This document shows positions 25,186-33,280 of a stretch of DNA of 43,657 nt, piece by piece. Made by a program: the position numbers and the translations under genes. This stretch comes from Candidatus Zixiibacteriota bacterium (lineage in GTDB: Bacteria; Zixibacteria; MSB-5A5; GN15; PGXB01): NCBI GenBank assembly GCA_900498245.1, contig LS998015.1, positions 3,088,687 to 3,132,343 on the forward strand, in the 5' to 3' direction. Numbering within the stretch: the first letter of the stretch is position 1; every line of letters begins with the position of its first letter. The notes beneath the pieces were generated by a model. That model was not told the DNA's origin. It saw only the letters and a list, made by a program, of their open reading frames with translations, and did no database searches.

Positions 25186-26520
25186 TTATATGTTCATTTG
25201 GAAAGGGAATGCCCCTTTCGGCAGACCTTTTATTTTCATTTTACCCATGCTCTTAAACATCTTCTGCATCGCGAAAAACTGCTTCAAAAGAAGGTTCACG
25301 TTCTGCACCGAGTTCCCCGACCCGGAAGCAATACGCAGTTTGCGGGAACCATCGATAATATTCGGGTTGCGCCGTTCCTCGGGGGTCATCGATTGTATCA
25401 TCGCCTCGACCCGAACCATCCCTTTCTCGTCGATCTGCACCCCCTTGAGGGCCTTGCCCATGCCGGGGATCATGCCGAGAATCGATTCTAAGGGGCCCAT
25501 CTTCTTTATCTGCTGGAGTTGGTCGTAGAAATCCTCAAGCGTGAACGACTGCTTCTTGAGTTTTTCTTCCATTTTGGCGGCTTCTTTAAGGTCCACCGCC
25601 TCCTGGGCCTTCTCCACCAGCCCGACAATATCTCCCATGCCGAGAATCCGCGAGGCCATCCGGTCGGGATGAAACAGTTCGAGGTCGGCCAGTTTTTCGC
25701 CGACCGAGACCAGTTTGATCGGACAGCCGGTGACGGCGCGGATCGAAATCGCCGCCCCGCCGCGGGCGTCGCCGTCGAGTTTAGTCAGCGCCACGCCGGT
25801 CAGTTGGAGGCGCTCATGAAATTTTTCCGCCAGATTGACGGCATCCTGACCGGTCATCGAATCAGCCACGAGGATCGATTCATCGGGGACAACTTTCGCC
25901 TTGATATCTTCGAGTTCGACCATCAGTTCTTCATCGATATGGAGCCGTCCGGCGGTGTCGATTATCATCAGGTCGAAGAAATTCTTTTCGCAGTACTTTT
26001 TGGCCTCATCGCAGATGACCGGCGGTTTGGTGTTTTCCAGATGGAATACTTCCACGCCGATAGATTCCGCCAGCACTTTCAACTGCTTCACCGCCGCCGG
26101 GCGGTAAATGTCGGCCGCGACCAGAAGGACCTTTTTGTTTTTCCTTTTATTCTGAAGCGCCAGTTTGCCGGAGAGGGTTGTTTTACCGGACCCTTGCAGT
26201 CCGCAGAGCATGTAGATAGTTGGGAATTTGGTGGCGGGGGTCATCGGCTCGGCTTTATCGCCCAAAAGATGAACCAACTGGTCGTGGACGATTTTGACTA
26301 TCTGCTGACCGGGCTCGATTGCTTTGAGAACTTTTTCGCCGACCGCCTCGGTTTCTACATTGGCGATAAAGTCCTTGACCACCTTGTAGTTAACATCGGC
26401 CTCGAGGAGCGCGCGACGGACCTCGCGAAGAGAATCCTTTATATTTTTCTCGCTCAGTTTCCCGGAGCCGCGAAGGGTGCGGAAAATATTGTCAAATTTG
26501 TCTATCAGTTCGCCGAACAT
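25186..26520 (-). CDS. ffh: Signal recognition particle GTPase Ffh
   Basis: The 444 residues show the N domain (1-85), the GTPase G domain with GLQGSGKTT (107-115), DTAGRLHID, and TKLDGDARGGAA, and the methionine-rich M domain (about 300-440) with GMGDIVGLVEKAQ and the RNA-binding RKLRIASGSG (SRRxRIAxGSG type). Ffh with 4.5S RNA brings membrane-protein ribosome complexes to FtsY. It is the first gene of the six-gene block. I did not find the SRP RNA gene in the window. Confidence 0.97.
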   Translation of the reverse strand: MFGELIDKFDNIFRTLRGSGKLSEKNIKDSLREVRRALLEADVNYKVVKDFIANVETEAVGEKVLKAIEPGQQIVKIVHDQLVHLLGDKAEPMTPATKFPTIYMLCGLQGSGKTTLSGKLALQNKRKNKKVLLVAADIYRPAAVKQLKVLAESIGVEVFHLENTKPPVICDEAKKYCEKNFFDLMIIDTAGRLHIDEELMVELEDIKAKVVPDESILVADSMTGQDAVNLAEKFHERLQLTGVALTKLDGDARGGAAISIRAVTGCPIKLVSVGEKLADLELFHPDRMASRILGMGDIVGLVEKAQEAVDLKEAAKMEEKLKKQSFTLEDFYDQLQQIKKMGPLESILGMIPGMGKALKGVQIDEKGMVRVEAMIQSMTPEERRNPNIIDGSRKLRIASGSGNSVQNVNLLLKQFFAMQKMFKSMGKMKIKGLPKGAFPFQMNI

Positions 26521-26611
26521 AAATATCTACCCCGCAGAAAAAAGCAAAAGACCCTCTCTGCAAGCCCGTTAATATATAAAAATGGGGGAAATCCGCAAGG
26601 GGTTTATGGAA

Positions 26612-27316
26612 TTAAGACTTCATCTTGCGGACGAATTCGGCGTAATCGGGAGCCCGAAAAAAGGCCGACCCGGCCACAACAATATCGACTCCGGCCGTTT
26701 CGAGGATTTTGACATTATCCAACCCCACGCCGCCATCGACCATAATCTGGAAGTGATAGCCATCGTCCCGGCGCAGTTTGGCGGCAGTCGTAATCTTATC
26801 CATGACTTCGGGGATAAATTTCTGCCCGGCGAAACCGGGATTGACCGACATCAGGAGGAGGAGATCAATCTGCGCCAGGAACGGTTCGGCGGCCGAAAGA
26901 GGAGTCGGCGGGTTGACGGCAAGTCCGGCTTTGGCCCCAAGAGATTCTATTTGGGAAATAACCGCCTTAATTCTCGCGGTATCGGCCGCCTTTTCGACTT
27001 TATATACCCATCGGCCCGGGCCCAATTCAATTTTCGGGCCGCCGATTTCGATGTGGAAAGTGATATACTCGACTTTGATTTTGGCAAAAGAGTCCAGATA
27101 ACTTTCCGGGTCGGTGACCATGAGATGGGCGTCGTGCGGCAAAGATGAAATTGATTTGGACATGGCGGAAATGGCTTCGCCGAAGGAGAGGTTGGGGACA
27201 AAGTGGCCGTCCATGATATCGAGATGAATCCAGTCGGCGCCAGCGGTTTGGGCCTTTTTGATTTCCTCGCCGAGCCGGGCAAAATCGGCGGCGAGAATGG
27301 AAGGGGCGATTTTCAT
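26612..27316 (-). CDS. rpe: Ribulose-phosphate 3-epimerase
   Basis: The 234-residue TIM-barrel enzyme interconverts ribulose-5-phosphate and xylulose-5-phosphate. Conserved parts are IAPSILAADFARLG, HLDIMDGHFVPNLSFG (metal His and catalytic Asp), HLMV, MSVNPGFAGQKFIP and VDGGVGLDN (second catalytic Asp), with the phosphate-binding VAGSAFF. It lies 91 bases upstream of ffh on the same strand. In many bacteria rpe follows the rsmB-PASTA pair; here that pair ends at 32451 and about 5 kb of accessory DNA lies between. Confidence 0.95.
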   Translation of the reverse strand: MKIAPSILAADFARLGEEIKKAQTAGADWIHLDIMDGHFVPNLSFGEAISAMSKSISSLPHDAHLMVTDPESYLDSFAKIKVEYITFHIEIGGPKIELGPGRWVYKVEKAADTARIKAVISQIESLGAKAGLAVNPPTPLSAAEPFLAQIDLLLLMSVNPGFAGQKFIPEVMDKITTAAKLRRDDGYHFQIMVDGGVGLDNVKILETAGVDIVVAGSAFFRAPDYAEFVRKMKS

Positions 27317-27384
27317 AAGGATAAATTATCGGGAAGTCGGGCGGGTTAGTCAATTAAAAAAGAGGGTGGGAAAAGCAGAAAGAC

Positions 27385-27586
27385 GGCAGACGGGGACGTC
27401 TGCCGGGCGCGAATTCCGTCAGGAAAGGGTTCCTGACGGCGCATTAAGAGGAGCGGGCAGGTAGGATACCTGCCGCGCACATTGCCGGTTGCGTCAGTTC
27501 CTTAGCGAGCCCGGCGAGCGATGAACTGACGCCTTCTTTGCCGTCAGGTCATCATTCCGCCGTCGGCGGAATTAAGGACCTGACGG
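27385..27586. repeat. Cluster of five REP-like hairpins
   Basis: In order: GGCAGACG/CGTCTGCC (27385-27404), CCGTCAGGAA/TTCCTGACGG (27416-27439), GGCAGGTA/TACCTGCC with GCGCAC tag (27456-27480), GCGTCAGTTC/GAACTGACGC with a longer loop (27491-27532), and CCGTCAGGTC/GACCTGACGG with an inner ATTCCGCC/GGCGGAAT stem (27541-27586). They fill most of the 458-base gap between rpe and the DUF6794 lipoprotein gene. No coding remnant was seen among them. Confidence 0.85.
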
Positions 27587-27774
27587 AACATTTAAAACCA
27601 AGTTGTTGAGATTTATGGGGTTGTCCTGTATATTGTTGTATGGAAATTTGTTGTGAAAATATATTTTGGAAGGTCCCACGTTTTCCGTTTTTTTTCTTAT
27701 ATTTTGAACGGAGACGAATCTGCCTACGTCATATTTATGTAAGCAGAACGCGCCAATTATAGCAGGGTTGGATT

Positions 27775-28416
27775 ATGGCTTTTTGTGGGGTACAGCTCAA
27801 ATATCTTGTTGGTTTGCTGACAATTAGCTTATTAGTTTTGATGTCGTGTGTACCGAAAATCATTTCCATAAAAAAACACCCCTATATTCCTGTTGATCTA
27901 AGCGATTGTCTAACTCAACTTGATAAGACGCTAAGCCAGGAAGTTCATGATACGCTTATGGCCTGGGACGAAGAAGATTTGTGGAAGGCACATTTCAGAT
28001 TGGGAATGTGGATTCGTAATAACTGGGGGCTTTGGGGAAGATCTCGTCTTTCAAATTGGTTCAATGCGCAAGGAATTAAACATCCTGATGATATGTCAAA
28101 CATCATCCTGACTTCATATTGGCGATATTTACACGACAAACCGATAGGGCTTGATGATCAAATAAACCGCTTTGAAGTCTATTATAAGGATTGCAGCTAC
28201 CCGGATACATTGATATGTGCAAAATGCGGGAAGCATCTAAAAGAGGTCTATAATATAGGTCTTGGGCTTGACCCAGATTTCCCAAATGAAATCACCTTAG
28301 TGTTGTACTGCTCAAAGAAGCATCCATGGTTTTATTCGTGGAGACATGGCCTTTACAATATAAATGAAGTGAAAAATCGCGAACTGCTTGAGAGATTCAA
28401 GTCAACGCGTCTATAA
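27775..28416 (+). CDS. DUF6794-like lipoprotein
   Basis: The 213-residue product has a hydrophobic run and lipobox ending LLVLMSC (Cys25). Residues about 40-130 match the DUF6794 pattern: L-x-x-L-D-K-T-L, then MWIRNNWGLWGRSRLSNWF, then GIKHPDDMSNIILTSYWR. A C-terminal part has CAKC and LYC with spacing that could bind a metal. No function is known for the family. The gene is much more AT-rich than rpe and is isolated between two hairpin clusters, which suggests acquisition. Confidence 0.7.
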   Translation: MAFCGVQLKYLVGLLTISLLVLMSCVPKIISIKKHPYIPVDLSDCLTQLDKTLSQEVHDTLMAWDEEDLWKAHFRLGMWIRNNWGLWGRSRLSNWFNAQGIKHPDDMSNIILTSYWRYLHDKPIGLDDQINRFEVYYKDCSYPDTLICAKCGKHLKEVYNIGLGLDPDFPNEITLVLYCSKKHPWFYSWRHGLYNINEVKNRELLERFKSTRL

Positions 28417-28480
28417 GCAACTGCATTGAACCGCTAACCCTGCTCATTTTGTCAATAAATCGACCTTATTATATTATTTG

Positions 28481-28564
28481 CGCCGTCAGGTTAGATTGTC
28501 GAAACCCCCATATATTTTCTTTCCGAAAATATAAGGGGAAATTTCGACCTACTCGACTGACGGC
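28481..28564. repeat. Nested REP: GTAG-type hairpin inside a GCCGTCAG-type hairpin
   Basis: Outer arms CGCCGTCAG (28481-28489) and CTGACGGCG (28556-28564) enclose a complete GTCGAAA...TTTCGAC hairpin with CTAC tag (28498-28552), itself with an AT-rich inner stem. The inner element has the same outer arms as the RAYT2 family at 31690-32397. Confidence 0.82.
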
Positions 28565-28590
28565 GCGATGAAGGCGGGCCGGACACGAAG

Positions 28591-28811
28591 CACCCCCAAA
28601 CCCTAAAGAGCCGCGCCGCCACTCCCGGAGTTTGGGGGTGGCACCCATGCAGACGGGGATGTTTGCCGGGCACGACGTATGAACCCTCGGGCAGATGTGG
28701 ACATCTGCCGCGCACATTGTTGTAGGGGGCGGGCGCAAGACCCGCCCCTACAAATAATGTCAAGACCCCCCTTCTACGCCGCACCCGTCCCCCAAGGGGT
28801 CGTTGACCTAC
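28591..28811. repeat. Cluster of REP-like hairpins before the deacetylase gene
   Basis: Hairpins seen: CACCCCCAAAC/GTTTGGGGGTG (28591-28640), GGCAGATGT/ACATCTGCC with CGCGCAC tag (28690-28715), a GTAG-tagged GGGGCGGG/CCCGCCCC unit (28732-28750), and GTCAAGACCCC/GGGGTCGTTGAC with CTAC (28759-28811). With the nested REP they occupy the 550-base gap from 28417 to 28966. The remaining 155 bases hold nothing I recognise. Confidence 0.8.
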
Positions 28812-28966
28812 GAAGGCTAAAGAATGGCGGCCGGTTTGCCGTCAAAGGCCCGGCCCTGACGGGAGAACCCGTCGATCACATTGTTTTTGGACAGCCGCGC
28901 AGTGTTTTTCCGGGCACGGATTGACCTGCGATAATTAATTTAATTCTATTGAAAATGAAGGAATAG

Positions 28967-29824
28967 ATGGCCGTCTATATAAAGGAGACGTATTATTACA
29001 ATATGAGCAGGATAATCAGGTTGGCGATAATATTAATCCTGGCGGCAAACGCCCATGCGACCAAGGAGTTGGCTGTCACGATCGACGACTTGCCGTTTCT
29101 TTACGGCCGGTATCTTTCCGACAGCGCTCAAAACGCCAAATTTCACGATATATTGAAAATCCTCAAGAAGCATGATATCAAAGTTATCGGATTCGTAATC
29201 GGAGCACATGTCAATTCCGTGACTTCACCCCTTCTCGATGATTTTGTCACCGCCGGCCACGCGGTCGGCAATCATACTTTCAGCCATCCCGACTTGAACG
29301 ATACTCCGATCGACCGGTATGAGGATGATATCGCGCGGGGCGAGGACGCCATTTTCAAGTGGGTCGATTCCGTCAAATATTTTCGTTACCCCATGCTGCA
29401 TCAGGGTCCGACCGAGCATAAATATATCGGGGTCGCCAATTATCTGGCCGCCCACTCGTATGTCAATGTCCCGGTGACAATCGACAACGACGACTGGCTG
29501 TATAATCGGGATTTCACTGAGGCCCGCAAAAGAGGCGACACCGCCCTGGCCGACTCTATCGGGCTGGGATATCTGGCGCACATGCAGAAGATGACCCGGT
29601 ATTACGATTCTATCGCCGTGGCCAAATTACACCGCGATATCAAGCATATTCTTCTTATTCATATGACCGAACTTAACGCCCTCTATCTCGATACCCTTCT
29701 CTCCTGGTATGAATCGGAGGGGTGGAAATTTGTCTCGCCGCAGGAAGCCCTGACCGATCCGGTGTATAAAATCGAAGATACCTATATCGGGGAAATGGGG
29801 CTTTCGTGGCTTCTCCGCTTTTAG
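28967..29824 (+). CDS. Exported polysaccharide deacetylase-family protein
   Basis: The NodB-type fold is indicated by AVTIDDLPF (metal Asp-Asp), GNHTFSHPDL (metal His-x3-His) and FRYPMLHQG, the counterpart of the R-x-P motif. A hydrophobic signal (RIIRLAIILILAANAHA) precedes the domain, so the enzyme is exported. The family removes acetyl groups from chitin, peptidoglycan or xylan. The ATG at 28967 has an AGGA site; an ATG at 29003 would give a more typical signal-peptide length but its ribosome site is too distant. The gene is isolated between hairpin clusters. Confidence 0.88.
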   Translation: MAVYIKETYYYNMSRIIRLAIILILAANAHATKELAVTIDDLPFLYGRYLSDSAQNAKFHDILKILKKHDIKVIGFVIGAHVNSVTSPLLDDFVTAGHAVGNHTFSHPDLNDTPIDRYEDDIARGEDAIFKWVDSVKYFRYPMLHQGPTEHKYIGVANYLAAHSYVNVPVTIDNDDWLYNRDFTEARKRGDTALADSIGLGYLAHMQKMTRYYDSIAVAKLHRDIKHILLIHMTELNALYLDTLLSWYESEGWKFVSPQEALTDPVYKIEDTYIGEMGLSWLLRF

Positions 29825-29835
29825 AAAGCAGTTTG

Positions 29836-29912
29836 GTAGGTCAGGAGCGTCTTCGGTCCTGACAATTCTTTATCATACGCTGATGTCAGGATCTAAGAAG
29901 ATCCTGACCTAC
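29836..29912. repeat. Inverted pair of GTAG-tagged REP hairpins
   Basis: GTAG plus GTCAGGA/TCCTGAC (29836-29863) and GTCAGGATCT/AGATCCTGAC plus CTAC (29885-29912) face each other with tags outward, separated by 21 bases. They lie 11 bases after the deacetylase stop. Confidence 0.88.
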
Positions 29913-30103
29913 CAGCCTCTAAAAGTGACACCCAGGAAACAGCTATAAGACTTGCACTTAACCCGCTCGGCCAGGACTCCGCCGCAAAACTTATTATTTT
30001 CCGGCTCTCATTTATTTCGGCGGGGCGTAGTTATAGCACAAGAGATTTAAAGGGAAATTAAAATCAATTGTACATAACTTTTCTGTACTAAAGGAGTCTG
30101 AAT

Positions 30104-30613
30104 ATGGCAGTCAAGAATCACACCAAGAGCGCTGTTGAAGCCGATGAATTGGTCCTTTCGCGCACTTTCGACGCCCCGCCGGAGATGGTCTTCAGGGCCT
30201 GGACCGAACCGGACTATCTCACCCGCTGGTGGGGTCCCAAGATGTTCACCTGCCCGACGGCCAAAGTCGATTTGCGGGTGGGCGGAAAATATCTTATATG
30301 CATGCGCGGCCCGGACGGCAAAGATTACTGGAGCACGGGCGTATACCGCGAAATTGTACCGAAGAAAAAAATTGTCTGCACCGACTCGTTCGCCGACGAG
30401 AAAGGGAATGTCGTCCCGAGCACTCATTACGGTATGAGCCCGGAAATGCCGATGGAGATGCTGGTGACGGTGGCGTTCGAAGCAGCCAAGGGGAAAACCA
30501 AATTCACCCTGCATCATGCCGGAATCGCCAATATGAGCGATATCGACCGCAAGAATATGAATCAGGGGTGGAACGAAATGCTCGACAAATTGGAAAATCT
30601 GGTGCGAGGATAA
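30104..30613 (+). CDS. SRPBCC/AHSA1-family protein
   Basis: The 169 residues fit the Aha1-like START fold: LVLSRTFDAPPEMVFRAWTEPDYL, WWGPKMFTCP, DLRVGGKYLICMRGPDG and GWNEMLDKLENLV at the end. The family has a hydrophobic ligand cavity; bacterial members are often stress or detoxification related, with no single activity. AAGGAG lies before the ATG. GTACA/TGTAC arms (30070-30088) just upstream could be an operator but may be chance. The stop is two bases from the stop of the convergent HD-GYP gene. Confidence 0.88.
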   Translation: MAVKNHTKSAVEADELVLSRTFDAPPEMVFRAWTEPDYLTRWWGPKMFTCPTAKVDLRVGGKYLICMRGPDGKDYWSTGVYREIVPKKKIVCTDSFADEKGNVVPSTHYGMSPEMPMEMLVTVAFEAAKGKTKFTLHHAGIANMSDIDRKNMNQGWNEMLDKLENLVRG

Positions 30614-30615
30614 AT

Positions 30616-31608
30616 TTAGACTAAATCGGGGCGCGCCGGCCCCATCAATTGAATAAACTGCCGGAGCAGGGTCTCGTCGAATCCCTGTTCCCGGTCCGAC
30701 ATCGTCTTGAGCGCCGAGAAAGTCCCTTCGGCGACCCGATAGACCCGGTTGGTGGTCATGGCATCGAAGGTATCGGCGATAGAGACAATTTTGCCGTAGA
30801 TGTGCAGTTCACCTTCGGTAAGACCGTTGGGGTAGCCGATACCGTTCTGCCGCTCGTGATGCTGTAGAATCGGGATATAAGAGTTTTTCGGGATCATGTC
30901 GGTTTCGGACATCAGGTCGGCGCCCCATTGGGGGTGATGGCGCATCGTTTCCCACTCCGATTGATCCAGCGGTCCCGGCTTGAAAAGAATCGATTCCGGG
31001 ATTTTGGCCTTGCCGACATCGTGAAGCATCGCGCCGGTGGCCAACTCAATCAATTCGCCCGTTTTTGATATTCCGGACTCCTGCGCCAGCGCCAGGGAGA
31101 AGGTGCAGGTGTTGACCGAATGGGTGAAAACGCTGTAATCGAACGACATCACTTTCAGCATACTGAGAAAAGCGTTCTTCCCCTGAAGAATATATAAGAC
31201 GGTCGATTCCGCGAACTCCCGGCACTCCTTGATATTCTGCCCCTTGGTCGGATCGGAGAAAACATCGCGGACCATCTCTTTGGCGCTGTCATAGACAATG
31301 CTCGATTTCGTGAAATCATCGACCGCGTCATCGGCCAGGATCCGGTTGATATTGGTCCTCAAGTACTGCTGGTATTCGCGTCGATGCCCGACCGAGATAT
31401 AGAGCCGGTTGATATTTTGGCGCACCAACTCCCGGCAGGCCTCCGATGTCAGGGGCAGTTGGGCGGAGCGGTAGAGGACCATATTCTGGCCGTCATAGAT
31501 ATAGAGGTCGAAATCGAGGAAACTGTTGGCGGTCAGGGAGTGGGCATAGATCGGCATGTATCCCTTGATATTCTGTCGTCTCGGAGTGGCTTCGGCTTTG
31601 GTCGGCAT
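30616..31608 (-). CDS. HD-GYP domain phosphodiesterase
   Basis: The 330-residue protein has an N-terminal region (about 1-120) resembling the DUF3391-type leader of HD-GYP proteins, and a catalytic domain with His163, His196-Asp197 (LHDVGK), His224-His225, HHERQNGIGYP (250-260) and ADTFDAMTTNR (279-287). These are the metal ligands and GYP signature of cyclic-di-GMP phosphodiesterases. No membrane segment or receiver domain is visible. It is transcribed alone and toward the AHSA1 gene. Alternative substrates such as cGAMP occur in the family. Confidence 0.93.
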   Translation of the reverse strand: MPTKAEATPRRQNIKGYMPIYAHSLTANSFLDFDLYIYDGQNMVLYRSAQLPLTSEACRELVRQNINRLYISVGHRREYQQYLRTNINRILADDAVDDFTKSSIVYDSAKEMVRDVFSDPTKGQNIKECREFAESTVLYILQGKNAFLSMLKVMSFDYSVFTHSVNTCTFSLALAQESGISKTGELIELATGAMLHDVGKAKIPESILFKPGPLDQSEWETMRHHPQWGADLMSETDMIPKNSYIPILQHHERQNGIGYPNGLTEGELHIYGKIVSIADTFDAMTTNRVYRVAEGTFSALKTMSDREQGFDETLLRQFIQLMGPARPDLV

Positions 31609-31689
31609 GTTTCATATTATCGGCAGAATGCACGGGGGGCTTAACGGGTGTACTATTTATTGTGTCGATAAAAATTGGGATGATGGGAT

Positions 31690-31740
31690 GTCGAAACCCC
31701 GTGTCCGGCAGGAGCCGGGACTCAGGGGATTTCGACCTAC
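31690..31740. repeat. REP hairpin, RAYT2 family
   Basis: GTCGAAACCCC and GGGGATTTCGAC arms with an inner GTCCGGC/GCCGGGAC stem, followed by CTAC. It is nearly identical to the copy at 32347-32397. Confidence 0.9.
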
Positions 31741-31763
31741 ACTTCACATGGAAGATATTTATT

Positions 31764-31819
31764 GTAGGTCGAAATCCCTGCTTTGGAGAGCCGAAGGCGA
31801 AAAAAAGCAGGGTTTCGAC
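31764..31819. repeat. REP hairpin, RAYT2 family, left border
   Basis: GTAG then GTCGAAATCCCTGCTTT paired with AAAGCAGGGTTTCGAC. The tag faces left, away from RAYT2. Confidence 0.9.
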
Positions 31820-31830
31820 ATATTCATAAT

Positions 31831-32331
31831 CTATTCCCCAAAATCACCGTCGAATTTAATTTCCTTAACACCCCATTTCCTCTCATACGTCCCCTGTTCG
31901 TAATAATGTGACAATGAAGAATATTTATATTCAAACGGGTCTTCCACCATTCCGTGCTTCACCGGATTGTAATGAATATAATCCATGTGCCGGTTCAGAT
32001 CACTTTCATTTCTTATGATATGATCCCAATACCGATTCTGCCAGATCCGGCCCCGATTCGCATTCAACTTCTTTCGATATTCGGCGGAAAAACCGAGTTT
32101 TATTTTCCGCATTATTCCCGGCATTTCGGCCCTTTTGGGATTAATCAGAAGATGCATATGGTCGGGCATTATGGCCCAGGCAACGAGGTCATATAAGTAC
32201 ATAATTCGCGTTTTTTCGATGGCGTTCCATAATGATTCAAAATTATCAAGGAGTATCGATTCTCTATTATGAGTGATATGAGTAAGGAAACAACAATTGC
32301 CGGAGGTGAAATATCGGCGAATATTTGTCAT
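31831..32331 (-). CDS. REP-associated tyrosine transposase (RAYT2, Y1/HUH family)
   Basis: The 166 residues include the HUH motif MPDHMHLLINP (His-Met-His, about 57-59), GRIWQNRYWDHIIRNE and the tyrosine in DYIHYNPVKHGMV, then YSS. The protein differs from RAYT1 and RAYT3 in most non-motif positions, so it is not a recent copy of either. No ribosome site is apparent at the ATG. It would act on the GTAG-tagged GTCGAAA hairpins around it (inference from flanking position). Confidence 0.93.
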   Translation of the reverse strand: MTNIRRYFTSGNCCFLTHITHNRESILLDNFESLWNAIEKTRIMYLYDLVAWAIMPDHMHLLINPKRAEMPGIMRKIKLGFSAEYRKKLNANRGRIWQNRYWDHIIRNESDLNRHMDYIHYNPVKHGMVEDPFEYKYSSLSHYYEQGTYERKWGVKEIKFDGDFGE

Positions 32332-32346
32332 ATTGATTCAAGATTT

Positions 32347-32397
32347 GTCGAAACCCCGTCGTCCGGCAGGAGCCGGACTCAGGGGATTTCGACCTAC
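32347..32397. repeat. REP hairpin, RAYT2 family, right border
   Basis: GTCGAAACCCC (32347-32357) pairs with GGGGATTTCGAC (32382-32393); the inner stem is GTCCGGC/GCCGGAC and CTAC ends the element. The tag faces right, away from RAYT2. Confidence 0.9.
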
Positions 32398-32450
32398 GAA
32401 TTTTCTACAATATAGAATATAAAATTGACACAAACTTGCTCATCAGCCAA

Positions 32451-33248
32451 TCATTCCGTTGCCGAGACCACCAGATCGATCTCTTCACCCGGCTCCAGTT
32501 CGGTGTTCTCTTCGACCGATTGCTGCATCACGGTCTCGGGAAGGAAATTGTCGTTACGGACCTGCGACACCACCCCGACTTTGAGCCCCATCCCCTCGAT
32601 CACTTTGCGGGCGTCCTCCAGTTGCAGGCCGATGACTTTCGGCATATAGATGGTTCCGGCCAGTTTGCCGCGGTTGACCATCAGGTTGATGGACGTCCCC
32701 GAGGGGACCTCGGTGCCGACCGCCGGATAAGAAAAGACCACCACCTGCTCCGGCAAAGAATCGGAATAGGTCCAGGCGATTTCTCCCTGCGACAGCCCGG
32801 CCGCCTCGATATAGAGTTTGGCCTGACGGATCGAATAACCGGCCAGAGAGGGCACGGTTACCATCTGCTTGCCGGTCGAGACCGCCAGTTTGATGATTCG
32901 TCCCGATTTGACCATCGTTCCGGCAGGCGGATACTGCGAGATGATGGTCCCTTCGGGCTGATCGGAGTGGTACTCCTGCTTGGAGACCTCGGTCTCCAAC
33001 CCCTCGGCGTTCAATAATTGGCGGGCAATATCGATGTTCTTGCCGACCAGATCGGGAAGGGTCTTTTCGAAGCCGTGACGGGTGAAAAGCGGCATGGCGA
33101 CATTGTTGAGAAGAAGATAGAGCACCAGCAGGCAGGCAAAAGGAAGAAGAATATAATAATAGAGGAACCGCCCGAATCGTCCGGTGGGAGCGAAACGATC
33201 GAGAAAGAACGGTTTTGATTTGTGTCGACTCGGTAACGGGGCCGTCAT
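32451..33248 (-). CDS. PASTA-domain membrane protein without kinase domain
   Basis: The 265-residue protein has a basic cytoplasmic N-terminus, one membrane helix (about 30-48) and three periplasmic PASTA repeats (about 62-127, 128-192, 196-263), each with the P-x-x-x-G-x-x-x-x-x-A start (TLPDLVGKNIDIA, TVPSLAGYSIRQA, YMPKVIGLQLEDA). PASTA domains bind peptidoglycan or muropeptides in Ser/Thr kinases and PBPs. Here they are tethered with no catalytic partner in the same chain. It follows rsmB by 32 bases in the same operon. Confidence 0.93.
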   Translation of the reverse strand: MTAPLPSRHKSKPFFLDRFAPTGRFGRFLYYYILLPFACLLVLYLLLNNVAMPLFTRHGFEKTLPDLVGKNIDIARQLLNAEGLETEVSKQEYHSDQPEGTIISQYPPAGTMVKSGRIIKLAVSTGKQMVTVPSLAGYSIRQAKLYIEAAGLSQGEIAWTYSDSLPEQVVVFSYPAVGTEVPSGTSINLMVNRGKLAGTIYMPKVIGLQLEDARKVIEGMGLKVGVVSQVRNDNFLPETVMQQSVEENTELEPGEEIDLVVSATE

Positions 33249-33280
33249 ATTAAATTAAACACCCTTCATCCCCTAAAATG

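Larger units (their letters stand above)
31764..32397. mobile_element. RAYT2 unit: transposase gene between inverted REP hairpins
   Basis: One RAYT gene lies between hairpins with shared GTCGAAA outer arms and outward-facing GTAG tags, with only 11 and 15 bases separating gene and hairpins. The architecture equals that of the RAYT1 and RAYT3 units. Confidence 0.8.

Noticed and set aside
25519-26712. Long plus-strand frame opposite ffh and rpe
   Set aside because: Antisense shadow of two well-recognised genes.
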